A stretch of 64,000 nt of DNA from Nocardioides thalensis (GCF_013410655.1 NZ_JACCFP010000001.1:496001-560000), one strand, 5' to 3'. Counted from the first letter of the stretch, positions 44,630 through 53,395 are shown. Translations and numbers: made by a program. Notes: a model not told the origin generated them from the sequence alone.

Positions 44630-44911
44630 CTAGCCGAGGAGCGTCGGGATCTGGTCGAACAGGTCGCGGGTGAAGCTCATCAGCGTGTGCAGCATCCAGT
44701 TGCCGCTGAAGAGCAGGGCGACGCCGACCCCGACGAGCTTCGGCACGAACGAGAGCGTGAACTCCTGGATCTGCGTCATCGACTGGAACAGCGAGATCGC
44801 GAAGCCGATGACGAGCGCGGTGACGAGGATCGGCGCCGAGAGCTTGAGCGCCACGAGCATCGTCTGGAGGGCGATCTCGATGATGTTGGTGTCGGTCACG
44901 AGGGCGTGCAC
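44630..44911 (-). CDS. fliQ: Flagellar export protein FliQ
   Basis: 93 residues, two membrane hairpin helices (MLVALKLSAPILVTALVIGF and VGVGVALLFSGNWMLHTL) with the family core SLFQSMTQIQEFTLSFVPKL. Core component of the FliPQR export channel. The first base of its ATG is the last of the fliP stop. Confidence 0.95.
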   Translation of the reverse strand: MHALVTDTNIIEIALQTMLVALKLSAPILVTALVIGFAISLFQSMTQIQEFTLSFVPKLVGVGVALLFSGNWMLHTLMSFTRDLFDQIPTLLG

Positions 44912-45738
44912 TAGCCGCTCCCTCCGCCGTACGACGCGACGAGCGACTCGATGAGCAGGGCCCAGCCGTCGACCATCACGAAGAGCAACAGCTTGAACGG
45001 GAGCGACACCATCACCGGCGGCATCATCATCATGCCGAGGCTCATCAGGGCGCCGCTGACGACGATGTCGATCACCAGGAACGGGATGAAGACGATGAAC
45101 CCGATGATGAAGGCGTCCTTGAGCTCCGAGAGCACGAAGGCCGGGATCAGGGTCGTGGTCGGCACGTCCTCCCGGGAGTCGGGAAGGTCGCGGTCGGCGA
45201 CGTTGGTCAGCAGCTCCAGCTCGGAGTCGCCGGTGTTGTCGAGCATGAAGTCGCGCAACGGGTCCAGGCCGTCGGTGAACGCCTGCGACGTGGACTTCTC
45301 GCCGTCGAGATAGGGCTGCACGCCGGCGTCGTTGATCTCCGACAGCACCGGTCCCATGATGAAGAGGCTCAGGAACAGCGCGAGGCCGGCGAGCACCTGG
45401 TTGTTGGGCGTCTGCTGGAGGCCGAGCGCGTTGCGGGTCAGGCCCAGAACGACCAGCACCTTCGTGAAGCTCGTGCAGGTCAGCAGGATCGCCGGGAGCA
45501 GGCTGATCAGCGTCAGCGCGAGGATCGTGACCAGGCTGTTGGACGGCTTGTCCGTCAGCCCGCCGAGGTCGATCTCGACGCTGCCGCCGCCCTGGCCGCG
45601 CGGCCCCTTGGGGCCGTCGGGGCCGACCGGGTCGGCGTACGCCGCGCCGGGCGCGACCACCATCGCCGCGATCGCGGCACCGAGAGCCAGCAGGAGGACG
45701 ACGATGCGTCGCATCCTGCTCGTGGAAGCCGGGGTCAT
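44911..45738 (-). CDS. fliP: Flagellar export protein FliP
   Basis: 275 residues with an N-terminal signal peptide (IVVLLLALGAAIAAMVVAPG) and the FliP signatures TCTSFTKVLVVLGLTRNALG, QTPNNQVLAGLALFLSLFIM and the end MMMPPVMVSLPFKLLLFVMV. Export channel component. Its start overlaps fliO by four bases. Confidence 0.96.
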   Translation of the reverse strand: MTPASTSRMRRIVVLLLALGAAIAAMVVAPGAAYADPVGPDGPKGPRGQGGGSVEIDLGGLTDKPSNSLVTILALTLISLLPAILLTCTSFTKVLVVLGLTRNALGLQQTPNNQVLAGLALFLSLFIMGPVLSEINDAGVQPYLDGEKSTSQAFTDGLDPLRDFMLDNTGDSELELLTNVADRDLPDSREDVPTTTLIPAFVLSELKDAFIIGFIVFIPFLVIDIVVSGALMSLGMMMMPPVMVSLPFKLLLFVMVDGWALLIESLVASYGGGSG

Positions 45739-46346
45739 GAGGCCCGCTGCTCCTCGTCCTCGGTGGTCGAGGAGGTCACCCTGCCCGGCTCTCCGGTGGT
45801 CGAGGAGCTCGCCATGTCCGGCTCTCCGGTGGTCGAGGAGGTCGCCATGTCCGGCTCTCCGGTGGTCGAGGAGGTCGCCCTGCCCGGCTCTCCGGTGGTC
45901 GAGGAGGTCGCCCCGCGACCGTCACGAGACCCACTGAACGCCGCCAGCGTCTGGCGCCAGGTGTCCGCGGAGAGAAGGGAGCCCGCGAGCCTTCCGTCGG
46001 CCGAGGCTGGTCGAGTAGGCCGAGCCGCTAGGCGAGGCCGTATCGAGACCTCCTCGTCATGCTCGTACTCCTCGTCGAGGCCGATCTCGTCCGGCTCCAC
46101 CTCGGCGAGCAGCGTGACCTGCTGCTCGGTGGTGCCGAGCACCAGGACGCGCGTGCCGACGGCGACCACGGCCACGCCGCTGCCGCGGGTGAGCGGCTGG
46201 CGGTGCACGACCCGTACCGGTGCGCCGTCGGCAGGCTTGAAGCGCCGGTTGACCAGCCGCGCGATCAGGATCAGCAGCCCGACGACGACGGCGAGCGAGC
46301 CGACCAGCCGGATGCCGAGCTCGGCCATGCCGGAGGACTCGCCCAT
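45735..46346 (-). CDS. fliO: Flagellar protein FliO with a repeat-expanded C-terminus
   Basis: 203 residues. The N-terminal 90 are a normal FliO: membrane helix at about 11-31, then VVHRQPLTRGSGVAVVAVGTR and LVLGTTEQQVTLL. After an acidic linker the rest derives from R1 repeats: SIRPRLAARPTRPA (residues about 99-114) and, at about 139-195, an 11-residue unit of the TSSTTGEPGRA/TSSTTGEPDMA kind repeated about five times. FliO helps assemble FliP. The tail is probably cytosolic and disordered. Start ATG 46346 sits 11 bases after the fliN stop. Confidence 0.9.
   Translation of the reverse strand: MGESSGMAELGIRLVGSLAVVVGLLILIARLVNRRFKPADGAPVRVVHRQPLTRGSGVAVVAVGTRVLVLGTTEQQVTLLAEVEPDEIGLDEEYEHDEEVSIRPRLAARPTRPASADGRLAGSLLSADTWRQTLAAFSGSRDGRGATSSTTGEPGRATSSTTGEPDMATSSTTGEPDMASSSTTGEPGRVTSSTTEDEEQRAS
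45762..45931. repeat. 33-bp tandem repeat derived from R1, inside fliO
   Basis: ggtggtcgaggagg starts at 45762, 45795, 45828, 45861 and 45894, an exact 33-base period keeping the reading frame. The last unit continues into a full R1 element ending gtcacgagacc at 45931, so the array looks like amplification of one end of R1. Confidence 0.9.
46005..46050. repeat. R1 element inside fliO (classical form)
   Basis: A complete R1 copy in frame: ggctggtcgagtaggcc at one end and gtatcgagacc at the other, inner pair GGCC/GGCC. It encodes the basic stretch around residues 99-114. Confidence 0.8.
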
Positions 46347-46357
46347 GATCCCGCTCC

Positions 46358-47179
46358 TCAGGCCGTCGCGGCGGCGTCGACGATCTCGGTGACCCGCAGG
46401 CCGAAGTCCTCGTCGACGACGACGACCTCCCCGCGGGCGACCAGGCGACCGTTGACGAGCAGGTCGGCGGGGCTGCCGGCGGCGCGGTCGAGCTCGAGCA
46501 CCGCGCCCGGCGTCAGGGCGAGCAGGTCGCGCACGGTCATCCGGGTGCGACCCAGCTCGACCGTCACCTCCATGTCGACCCCGTGCAGCATCTCCAGCCC
46601 GCGCTGCGGCGGAAGGCTGCCGGGGGCAGCGCCGAACGCGGGCACGAACGGCTGGTCCGTGAGACCGGCCGGCTCGGGCTCGGCGGCCGGCGCCGGCTCG
46701 TCGCGGAGGGGCTCCTTGGCCCCGGCGAGCGTCGCCTGCGGCACGAGCACGGCGGCCGCGATGCCGGCGCCGATGAGCGGCACGGTCGTGAAGTCACCGC
46801 CGACGGCGGCGGCGAGCCCGCCGTCGGCGGTGAGGTCGAGGGTCGTGGCGGTGCGGGCGTGCGCGCCGAGGGCGCGGGCGGCCGCGTCCAGCGCGGGCTG
46901 CACGGCCGCGGAGAGGTCGAGCTCGCCGAGCGGGCTGCCGGCGAGCGCTCCGACGAGCTCCTCGCCGATCAGCACGACGATTGCGCCGGGCACCCCGTCG
47001 AGCGCGGCGACGGCGCCGCCGGCGAACGCGTCGGCGACGTGCGCCGAGCCCGGCTGGGCCGGCCCGACGGTGAGCGGCGTGACGGCGGGCAGCGCGGCGG
47101 CTGCCGCCTCGGCCGCGGCGACGGCGGTGTCCTGCGCCGTGGCGGGGCCCGCGGTGTCAGCAGTGTCGCCGGTGGTCAT
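46358..47179 (-). CDS. fliN: Flagellar motor switch protein FliN with long N-terminal domain
   Basis: 273 residues. Only the last 75 are the FliN SpoA domain ([55 protein letters not shown]). The first 170 resemble the CheC-like part of FliY in layout ([59 protein letters not shown]), but the catalytic Glu/Asn pairs of CheC are absent. It builds the C-ring with FliM and FliG. The start overlaps fliM by four bases. Confidence 0.9.
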   Translation of the reverse strand: MTTGDTADTAGPATAQDTAVAAAEAAAAALPAVTPLTVGPAQPGSAHVADAFAGGAVAALDGVPGAIVVLIGEELVGALAGSPLGELDLSAAVQPALDAAARALGAHARTATTLDLTADGGLAAAVGGDFTTVPLIGAGIAAAVLVPQATLAGAKEPLRDEPAPAAEPEPAGLTDQPFVPAFGAAPGSLPPQRGLEMLHGVDMEVTVELGRTRMTVRDLLALTPGAVLELDRAAGSPADLLVNGRLVARGEVVVVDEDFGLRVTEIVDAAATA

Positions 47180-48114
47180 GAGTGCTCCTTGGGGGTGTCC
47201 ACGATGAGTGCGGCCAGGCTCTGGCCGCGGGTGCCGGGGGTGGCATGGGCGAAGGTGTTGCCGGCGACGGCCACGTCGAGCGGGGCCGAGGCGGGGTGGC
47301 TCAGGCGCAGCACGGAGCCGGTGGTCAGGCCGGAGATGGCCGCCGGGTCGAGCGTGATCGGCCGGAAGCGCACCGCGACCGAGACGGGGACGCGGGCGAA
47401 CTGCTCCTGGAGCAGCTCGGCCGACTGCGCCCGCTGCACGCGCTCGCGGTCGGAGACCGAGCCCGCGCCGGTCGCGTTGGTCAGGTGGGGGAGCAGGCCG
47501 GTGAACGGCAGGCACACGGTGACCTGGTGCGCCCGCTCGCCGATCCGCAGCTCGAAGGTGACGACGACCATGACGTCGGCGGCGCTGGCGACCTGGGCGA
47601 ACTGCGGGCTGTACTCGACGCCGGTCACCGTCGGCTCGAGGTCGACGACCGGTCCGAGCGCGTAGCGCATCTCGCCGAGCAGCCGCTCGACGAGGCCGCG
47701 GATCACGCCGTCCTCGATCTCGGTGAGCGGCCGGTCGGGCTGCTCGTCGGACCCGGGACCACCCAGCATGTGGTCGACGCACGACATCGTCGCGACCAGC
47801 GGGACCTCCAGCACGCCGAGACCGGGCATCGGCTCGGCGGAGAAGAGCGTCATGAACGTCGACGGGCCGAGGCTGTCGACGTACTCGCCGTAGCTGCGCT
47901 GCTGGATGTCGACCAGGGTGAACGAGCACACGGTGCGCAGCGAGCTGGTGAAGACGGTCGTCGCCGTACGCGCGAATCCGTCGAAGCCGAGCTGGAGCGT
48001 GCGCTGGTGCTCGCGCGAGAGCTGGATCGGACGCCGGAAGTCGTACGGCGTCGGCTCCGCCGTGCGGGTACGCCGCCGCGGCCGAACGCCGGGAGCAGGC
48101 GGGATCGTGGTCAC
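47176..48114 (-). CDS. fliM: Flagellar motor switch protein FliM
   Basis: 312 residues from GTG 48114. Middle CheC-like domain ([25 protein letters not shown]-like [31 protein letters not shown]) and C-terminal SpoA domain ([19 protein letters not shown]). The usual N-terminal CheY-binding helix (EIDALL type) is missing; the head is Pro/Arg-rich. Connects the switch to FliG. 146 bases separate it from fliL. Confidence 0.9.
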   Translation of the reverse strand: MTTIPPAPGVRPRRRTRTAEPTPYDFRRPIQLSREHQRTLQLGFDGFARTATTVFTSSLRTVCSFTLVDIQQRSYGEYVDSLGPSTFMTLFSAEPMPGLGVLEVPLVATMSCVDHMLGGPGSDEQPDRPLTEIEDGVIRGLVERLLGEMRYALGPVVDLEPTVTGVEYSPQFAQVASAADVMVVVTFELRIGERAHQVTVCLPFTGLLPHLTNATGAGSVSDRERVQRAQSAELLQEQFARVPVSVAVRFRPITLDPAAISGLTTGSVLRLSHPASAPLDVAVAGNTFAHATPGTRGQSLAALIVDTPKEHS

Positions 48115-48224
48115 GAGGGACTCATCGTCGGTGGGTCCCGGGACCTGAGGGGTGTGCGTCGCACCGTCCGGTCAGTCCGGGATGGCCCGGAATGACTAGA
48201 CGTCTCTGGAGGGTTGCTCGACCC

Positions 48225-48261
48225 GGTGGTCGAGGAGGCCGTCCACGGCCGTCACGAGACC
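48225..48261. repeat. R1 element abutting the fliL stop codon
   Basis: ggtggtcgaggaggcc to gtcacgagacc with inner stem GGCC/GGCC. Its last base is the first base of the fliL stop (minus strand), so the element forms the start of the fliL-fliM intergenic region. Confidence 0.8.
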
Positions 48262-48698
48262 TACTGCGTGACGAACTCCGTGAAGTAAACGTCGAGCACC
48301 TCGTCGTGGTAGCGCTCGTGCAGCAGCTCCTCGAGGTCGTGGCGCAGGTGCTCGCGCTCGGCGGGCCGGTTCACCTCGCCGACCTCCTTGCCGCTGAACA
48401 CCTCGATCGCGGCGTCCAGCGCCTTGCTGCCGTCGACCTCGTGCGCGCCCTCGACGAGCTGGAGGGCGATGCCGAGGCGCAGGTAGTGGCCGTCCGCGAG
48501 GTTGACCTGGATCGGCTCGAGCGGGGCGACCTCGCCCGGCTTGGGCTCGGCGTCGCCGCTGGGCCGGATCAGGAAGAACCACGCGGCGCCCAGGGCGATG
48601 GCGACCACGAGCACCAGCACGACGACGAGCTTCTTCTTGCCCTTCTTCTCGGCTTCCTCCGGCGCCGCGGTGTCGGGCGGGGTCAGGGTGGCGGTCAT
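48261..48698 (-). CDS. fliL: Flagellar basal body protein FliL
   Basis: 145 residues with one membrane helix (LVVVLVLVVAIALGAAWFFL) after a Lys-rich cytosolic head, and the FliL periplasmic-type domain (ADGHYLRLGIALQLVE, REHLRHDLEELLHERYHDEV, LDVYFTEFVTQ). Sits around the stator and supports torque. The start overlaps motB by four bases. Confidence 0.94.
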   Translation of the reverse strand: MTATLTPPDTAAPEEAEKKGKKKLVVVLVLVVAIALGAAWFFLIRPSGDAEPKPGEVAPLEPIQVNLADGHYLRLGIALQLVEGAHEVDGSKALDAAIEVFSGKEVGEVNRPAEREHLRHDLEELLHERYHDEVLDVYFTEFVTQ

Positions 48699-49582
48699 GT
48701 CAGCTCCTCGTAGATCTCGCGGAAGCGGGCTCGGGTCTCGGCGGACGCGCTGCTCAGCACGACGATGTCGACGCGCTTGTTGATGCGCTGCGAGCCGGGC
48801 TCGTCCGGGTCGACCAGCGGGCGGGTGTGCCCGAACCCGGTGGCCCGCAGCCGTCGGGCCGGCAGCCCGCCGTGCTCGTCGAGCCGGCGCAGCACGTGGA
48901 TCGCGCGGGCCGTGGAGAGCTCCCAGTCGGTCGGGAAGTACCGGGGCTTCACCGGCTCCTGGTTGGTGTGCCCGTCGATCTCGATCGGCTCGGTGAGCTC
49001 GGCCAGCACCGGTGCGATCGTGTCGACGACCCGCTGCCCGCGCTCGGTCAGCACGGCGACGTCGGGGCGGAAGATCACGTGCTCCGACACCAGGCTCAGC
49101 ACCAGGCCACGCTCGTCGACGTCGACCCGCACGTCGTCCCGCAGGCCCCGCTCCTGGAGGGCGGAGTCGACCTGGTGCCAGATCCGGAGCAGGCGCTCGA
49201 CCTCGACGCGCGCCTCGTCGTACTGACGCTGCGTGCGGAGCCGGTCGGCCGTCTCGAGCACCTCGCGGGCGCGACCCTGCTCGCCGGCGGGGAGCTCCTG
49301 CACGAGCAGCTCGTACGGCGCGGTCTGGCCCTGCGCGGTGGAGCCGTTCTCGGCGACCGTGGGGTCGGCGCCGCCGCGGATGGGGACCGCCTGGCCGAAC
49401 CCGTCGGAGAGGCCGGACTTGAGCGCCTTGTACTTCTGGTCGTCGACCGTCGACATCGCGAACATGACGATGAACAGCACCATCAGCAGAGTGACCATGT
49501 CGGCGTAGGTCACCAGCCACCGCTCGTGGTTCTCGTGCTCCTCGTGCTCCTCGTGGCGCCGCTTGCTGCTGGCGTGGGACAT
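48695..49582 (-). CDS. motB: Flagellar stator protein MotB
   Basis: 295 residues from ATG 49582. The proton-channel Asp is in VTYADMVTLLMVLFIVMF; an OmpA-like peptidoglycan-binding domain follows (SLVSEHVIFRPDVAVLTERG, EIDGHTNQEPV, LRATGFGHTRPLVDPDEPGS). Anchors the stator to the wall. The start shares a base with the motA stop (TGATG). Confidence 0.95.
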   Translation of the reverse strand: MSHASSKRRHEEHEEHENHERWLVTYADMVTLLMVLFIVMFAMSTVDDQKYKALKSGLSDGFGQAVPIRGGADPTVAENGSTAQGQTAPYELLVQELPAGEQGRAREVLETADRLRTQRQYDEARVEVERLLRIWHQVDSALQERGLRDDVRVDVDERGLVLSLVSEHVIFRPDVAVLTERGQRVVDTIAPVLAELTEPIEIDGHTNQEPVKPRYFPTDWELSTARAIHVLRRLDEHGGLPARRLRATGFGHTRPLVDPDEPGSQRINKRVDIVVLSSASAETRARFREIYEELT

Positions 49583-50355
49583 CAGGCCGCCTCGCTCTCG
49601 GCGGTCGGGACGCTCGGGAGCAGCGAGCGGAGCTTCTCCGCGACCAGGCGCGGGTTGGCGCCGGACTGGATCGCGGCGATGCCCTCGATGGCGACCTCCA
49701 TCCGGCCGCACTCCAGCTCGCTGAGGCGCTTGAGCCGGTTGCCGATCGGCAGGAAGATCACGTTGGCCGACAGCACGCCCCACAGCGTCGCGACGAACGC
49801 CGCGGCGATCAGGTGGCCGAGCTTCTCGGGCTCGGCGAGCTGCTCGAGCACGTGGACCAGGCCCATGACGGTGCCGATGATCCCGATGGTGGGCGCGTAG
49901 GCGCCGGCGTCGGCGAAGAACTTGGCGGAGTGCTTGTCGTGACGCTTCTTCGCGTAGAGCTCGGCCTCGAGGATGTCGCGCACGTCGTCGGGGTCGGTGC
50001 CGTCGATCGCCATGGTGACGCCCTTGACGAGGAACGGGTCGGGGATGTCCTTGAGGCTGTCCTCGAGCGAGAGCAGCCCCTCCTTGCGGGCCTTGTCGGC
50101 GAGCTTCACCACCTGTGGGACCAGGTCGTCGGCGGGCGGCACGTGGCCGGTGAAGGCGCGCTTCAGGCTCGGGACGATCTGCTTGGCGTCGGTCATGGTG
50201 CCGCCGGCGATCGAGACGAGGATCGTCGTGCCGAAGACCAGCAGCATCGGCGGGACGAGCAGCAGGCTGGTGGGGCTGCCGCCCTCGAGGATGTTGGCGA
50301 CGCAGATGACGACGATGCCGAGGCCGACGCCGATCGCGGCTGCGGGATCCTTCAT
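49582..50355 (-). CDS. motA: Flagellar stator protein MotA
   Basis: 257 residues, four membrane helices (GVGLGIVVICVANILEGGSP, LLVPPMLLVFGTTILVSIAG, FADAGAYAPTIGIIGTVMGL, GHLIAAAFVATLWGVLSANV). Conserved prolines of the channel are in the third and fourth helices. Ion pathway partner of MotB. The start overlaps flbD by four bases. Confidence 0.95.
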   Translation of the reverse strand: MKDPAAAIGVGLGIVVICVANILEGGSPTSLLLVPPMLLVFGTTILVSIAGGTMTDAKQIVPSLKRAFTGHVPPADDLVPQVVKLADKARKEGLLSLEDSLKDIPDPFLVKGVTMAIDGTDPDDVRDILEAELYAKKRHDKHSAKFFADAGAYAPTIGIIGTVMGLVHVLEQLAEPEKLGHLIAAAFVATLWGVLSANVIFLPIGNRLKRLSELECGRMEVAIEGIAAIQSGANPRLVAEKLRSLLPSVPTAESEAA

Positions 50356-50681
50356 GACTCGTCCCCCTGGGACTGGCTGGGACCGGGCTCTGCCTGGTCG
50401 GGTCCGGTGCCGCGCACGGCGGCGAGACGGACGGGCGCGCTCGCGGGCCGGTGGTGGCCGCGGTCGCCGGCTCGGGCGTCGGCCTCGTAGACGCTGCTGC
50501 GCGCGACGATCTCGGCGCGGTAGCTGACGACCCGGTCGCGGATCTCCGGGAGCGACTCGGTCACGACGTACTTGGTGCCGTCGACCAGCGTGACGACGGT
50601 GTCCGGCGTCTCGTCGACGCGCTCGACCAGGTCGGCGTTCAGCAGGAACACCGATCCCGAGAGACGGGTCAGGCTGATCAT
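50352..50681 (-). CDS. flbD: FlbD family flagellar protein
   Basis: 109 residues. The first 60 are the compact FlbD domain (MISLTRLSGSVFLLNADLVE, ETPDTVVTLVDGTKYVVTES), placed between flgE and motA as in many Gram-positive clusters. A basic, Pro/Arg-rich tail of 45 residues is extra. Role unknown beyond its association with hook and motor genes. 121 bases after flgE. Confidence 0.88.
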   Translation of the reverse strand: MISLTRLSGSVFLLNADLVERVDETPDTVVTLVDGTKYVVTESLPEIRDRVVSYRAEIVARSSVYEADARAGDRGHHRPASAPVRLAAVRGTGPDQAEPGPSQSQGDES

Positions 50682-50802
50682 CGCGGCACCTCCGTGTGCG
50701 GCAGGAGTACGGCGCCGCCGTACCTCTGCGAGAAATCGGGTCGGCCGTCCGTGGCCAACCGCACGTCCTATCGGCGCCCGAGCGCCGCTCCTTAGGCGCC
50801 GG

Positions 50803-51597
50803 TCAGCGCTTGATGTTGACGAGGTCCTCGAGGACCTGGTCGGACGTGGTGATCACGCGGGAGCTCGCCTGGAAGCCGCGCTGGGCGAGGATCAGGTTGG
50901 TGAACTCGGCCGCGAGGTCGACGTTCGACATCTCCAGGGCACCGGACATGATCGTGCCGTTGCCGCCGGTGCCGGCGGACCCGATGACGGGGTCGCCCGA
51001 GTTCGCCGAGACGCGGAACGCGGTGTCGCCGGCGCGCTCGAGGCCCATCGGGTTGGGGAAGTCGGCGATCGCGAGGGTCGGGCCGGTCCAGGGGTCGCCG
51101 TTGACGTCGACGCCGCGGATCACGCCGTCCTTGCCGATGCTGTAGGACTGCAGGTTGTCCATGTCGATGGTGATGTCGTTGCCGTTGACGTCCTGGACCC
51201 GCATGCCGCTGGGCGTGACGAGGGTGCCGGTCTCGTCGAACGTGAACGCGCCGGCGCGGGTGTAAAGTTCCTCCTCGCCGTCCTGGACCACGAAGAACCC
51301 GTCGCCCTGGATCATCAGGTCGGTCGCCCGGCCGGTGGTCTGGGCGGAGCCCTGGTTGAGGTTGGTCATCGTCGCGGCGAGCTGGACGCCGAGGCCGACC
51401 TGGATCGGGTTGGTGCCGCCACGCTCGGCGTTCTCGCCCGAGGCCGCGGTGAGCATCTGGCTGAGGGTGTCGGAGAAGACGGCGCTGCTGGACTTGAAGC
51501 CGGTGGTGTTGGCGTTGGCGATGTTGTTGCCGGTGACGTCGAGCATGGTCTGGTTGACGCGCAGGCCGCTGATGCCGGCGAAGAGTGAACGAAGCAT
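50803..51597 (-). CDS. flgE: Flagellar hook protein FlgE (short form)
   Basis: 264 residues from ATG 51597. N-terminal rod/hook signature MLRSLFAGISGLRVNQTMLD with GNNIANANTTGFKSS; FlgE/F/G core QGDGFFVVQDGEEELYTRAG; C-terminal helix NVDLAAEFTNLILAQRGFQA. At this length it resembles FlgG as much as FlgE; the flgD gene just upstream argues for hook. No other FlgF/G-like gene is in the window. Confidence 0.88.
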   Translation of the reverse strand: MLRSLFAGISGLRVNQTMLDVTGNNIANANTTGFKSSSAVFSDTLSQMLTAASGENAERGGTNPIQVGLGVQLAATMTNLNQGSAQTTGRATDLMIQGDGFFVVQDGEEELYTRAGAFTFDETGTLVTPSGMRVQDVNGNDITIDMDNLQSYSIGKDGVIRGVDVNGDPWTGPTLAIADFPNPMGLERAGDTAFRVSANSGDPVIGSAGTGGNGTIMSGALEMSNVDLAAEFTNLILAQRGFQASSRVITTSDQVLEDLVNIKR

Positions 51598-51658
51598 GGT
51601 CGTGCCTTTCGGGTTGGTGGTGCGCTGTGGGTGCGGTGGGCTGCGATGGTGCGGTGGG

Positions 51659-52147
51659 TCAGTCGTTGGGCGTGCCGGTCGGGGGACCGTCGACGTCCTC
51701 GGACGGCGGGTCGGGCTGGATCGTCGGGGCGTCGCCGACGCTGACGACATTGATGAGCGGGACCTCCTCGCCGTCGACGCTGAGGACCGGGCCCTCGGGG
51801 AGGAACGTGGTGCCCTGCACGACGCCGGACTGCTCGACGCCGTCGGCGTCCATCCACTTCACGGTCTTGCCGATCAGCGAGCTCGCGCCGAACGACAGCT
51901 GGGTGGTGAGCAGCATCGCCGTCTGGTCGGCGACGTCCTGCATCTTTTCCAGCGCGGTGAACTGCGCGGACTGGGCGAGGAACTCGCCGGAGTCGGCCGG
52001 GTTCATCGGATCCTGGTAGCGCAGCTGGGCGACCATCAGCTCGAGGAACATCTGCTGGTCGCCGAGCGCGTTGGACCCGCTGCCGGCGGACGCCGCGAAC
52101 GGCGCCATCATGCCGGGCGCGACTCCCTCGGTCGGGGTGACGGACAT
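51659..52147 (-). CDS. flgD: Flagellar hook capping protein FlgD
   Basis: 162 residues. The diagnostic N-terminal motif QMFLELMVAQLRYQDPMNP is followed by SGEFLAQSAQFTALEKMQDV and a small beta part (GKTVKWMDADGVEQSGVV). Caps the growing hook. Lies between fliK (12 bases) and flgE (61 bases). Confidence 0.94.
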   Translation of the reverse strand: MSVTPTEGVAPGMMAPFAASAGSGSNALGDQQMFLELMVAQLRYQDPMNPADSGEFLAQSAQFTALEKMQDVADQTAMLLTTQLSFGASSLIGKTVKWMDADGVEQSGVVQGTTFLPEGPVLSVDGEEVPLINVVSVGDAPTIQPDPPSEDVDGPPTGTPND

Positions 52148-52159
52148 GGTCGCTCCTTC

Positions 52160-53395
52160 TCAGACGGTCCGGTCGAGGCGACCGGGGGTCGGGGTGGCGG
52201 GGTGGGCGGTGCTGGTGGTTGCGGCCGCGCGCTGGACGGAGGGGGTGGGTACGGCGCCGCGGCCGTCGTGACGCTGGTCGCCGGGCTGGCGGCGGTCCGG
52301 GTCGCCCGGGGCCTGTTCGCCGAAGCCACGGTCGGTGGAGGTGTTCGTGGAGCCCGACGGCGAGGCGGAGGTCGGCGGAGAGCTGGACGTGGACGGGAGG
52401 TCGCGGACGACCACCCGGGTGTCGGTCGCGCCAGTGGCCTCGAGCAGCCGCCGCAGCTCCGGTGCCCCCTGGAGCAGCACGTCCTTGGCCACGGACTGGC
52501 TGTCGGCCGCGAGGCTGACGCGCACCTCGCCGTCGCGCACCACCATCGTCACCCGCACCTCGCCGAGGTGCTCGGGCTGGAGCGTCACCGAGATCCGGTG
52601 CGTCCCGTTGCCCTTGGTCGCCAGCTGCATCACCGCCGGCAGCACGTGCTGGACGACCGGGTCCTGCGCGGCCTTCGCCGCCCCGCCGCTCGGGCTGATC
52701 GTGATCGCCGAACTGGCAGGGTTCGGGGTGCGAACCGGCAGCGTTGGGGGTTCGACCTGGCGAGGTTCGGGGTCCCGGCCGGATTCCGGCGCGGATGCCT
52801 CGGTGCGGCCCGTCGACGCGAGCGCTGTCGCAGGGTCGTCCGCGCGGGCTGCGTCACCCGGCACGGCGGCGCCGCGCGGCGGGGTCGAGGCTGGGTAGGT
52901 CGCCCCCGACGGCACACCCGCCACGGGCTCGTCCCCGGGCAGGGGCGCGGGTGCGGCAGCCGCCGCGGTCGCCGGAGTCGTCGTACCGACCGGGCCGGAC
53001 AGGGGTACGCCGCCCGCATCCTTCGTCGCCGGCGCGGCGCCCGTCGCCGTGGCCCGCGCTGCCGGCTCGAGCACCGATGGCTGCCAGCTCGCACCCCGAA
53101 GTGTGCCCGTTCGCACCCCGAACCCTGCCGGTTCGTCGGGCGCGGGGGCAGCGGCCGCGGGCGCAGGGGTCGTAGACGGGGTCGAGCCGGCGAGGGCAGC
53201 GGTCAGGGCGGCGGCGAACTCCGCGCCGGGGTCGGGGAAGGCGGGGGGATCGACGGTGGTGGCACCGGGCTCGGCGACGACGCCCTCGCTGGAGGCGGCG
53301 GTTCCGCCGGCGGGGGTACCGGCGGCGCCCGTGGGCCCGGTGGGCCCCGGCGTCATCCCCGGCATCATGCCGGGGGCGAAGGGCAGGACGCTCAT
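52160..53395 (-). CDS. fliK: Flagellar hook-length control protein FliK
   Basis: 411 residues. A very long Pro/Ala/Thr/Gly-rich linker (1-260) and a C-terminal Flg_hook domain (THRISVTLQPEHLGEVRVTM, VSLAADSQSVAKDVLLQGAP, ELRRLLEATGA), then a Ser/Thr/Pro tail. Measures hook length and triggers FlhB switching. The linker has been invaded by small palindromic repeats. The start shares a base with the stop of the hydrolase gene. Confidence 0.88.
   Translation of the reverse strand: MSVLPFAPGMMPGMTPGPTGPTGAAGTPAGGTAASSEGVVAEPGATTVDPPAFPDPGAEFAAALTAALAGSTPSTTPAPAAAAPAPDEPAGFGVRTGTLRGASWQPSVLEPAARATATGAAPATKDAGGVPLSGPVGTTTPATAAAAAPAPLPGDEPVAGVPSGATYPASTPPRGAAVPGDAARADDPATALASTGRTEASAPESGRDPEPRQVEPPTLPVRTPNPASSAITISPSGGAAKAAQDPVVQHVLPAVMQLATKGNGTHRISVTLQPEHLGEVRVTMVVRDGEVRVSLAADSQSVAKDVLLQGAPELRRLLEATGATDTRVVVRDLPSTSSSPPTSASPSGSTNTSTDRGFGEQAPGDPDRRQPGDQRHDGRGAVPTPSVQRAAATTSTAHPATPTPGRLDRTV
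52713..52740. repeat. REP-like palindrome in fliK, copy 1
   Basis: Centre GGTTCG/CGAACC hairpin with 5-base loop. Twenty-six of 28 bases match, in inverted orientation, the copy at 53104-53131. It encodes part of PVRTPNPAS in the linker. Confidence 0.75.
53104..53133. repeat. REP-like palindrome in fliK, copy 2
   Basis: Inverted partner of 52713-52740; encodes part of EPAGFGVRTGT. A partial third copy (gctcgcaccccgaag) is next to it at about 53088-53102. Confidence 0.75.

Noticed and set aside
45762..45931. Possible CRISPR array in the regularly spaced repeats of fliO
   Set aside because: The period is only 33 bases with no unique spacers, the frame is kept, and no cas gene is present; it is a coding tandem repeat.
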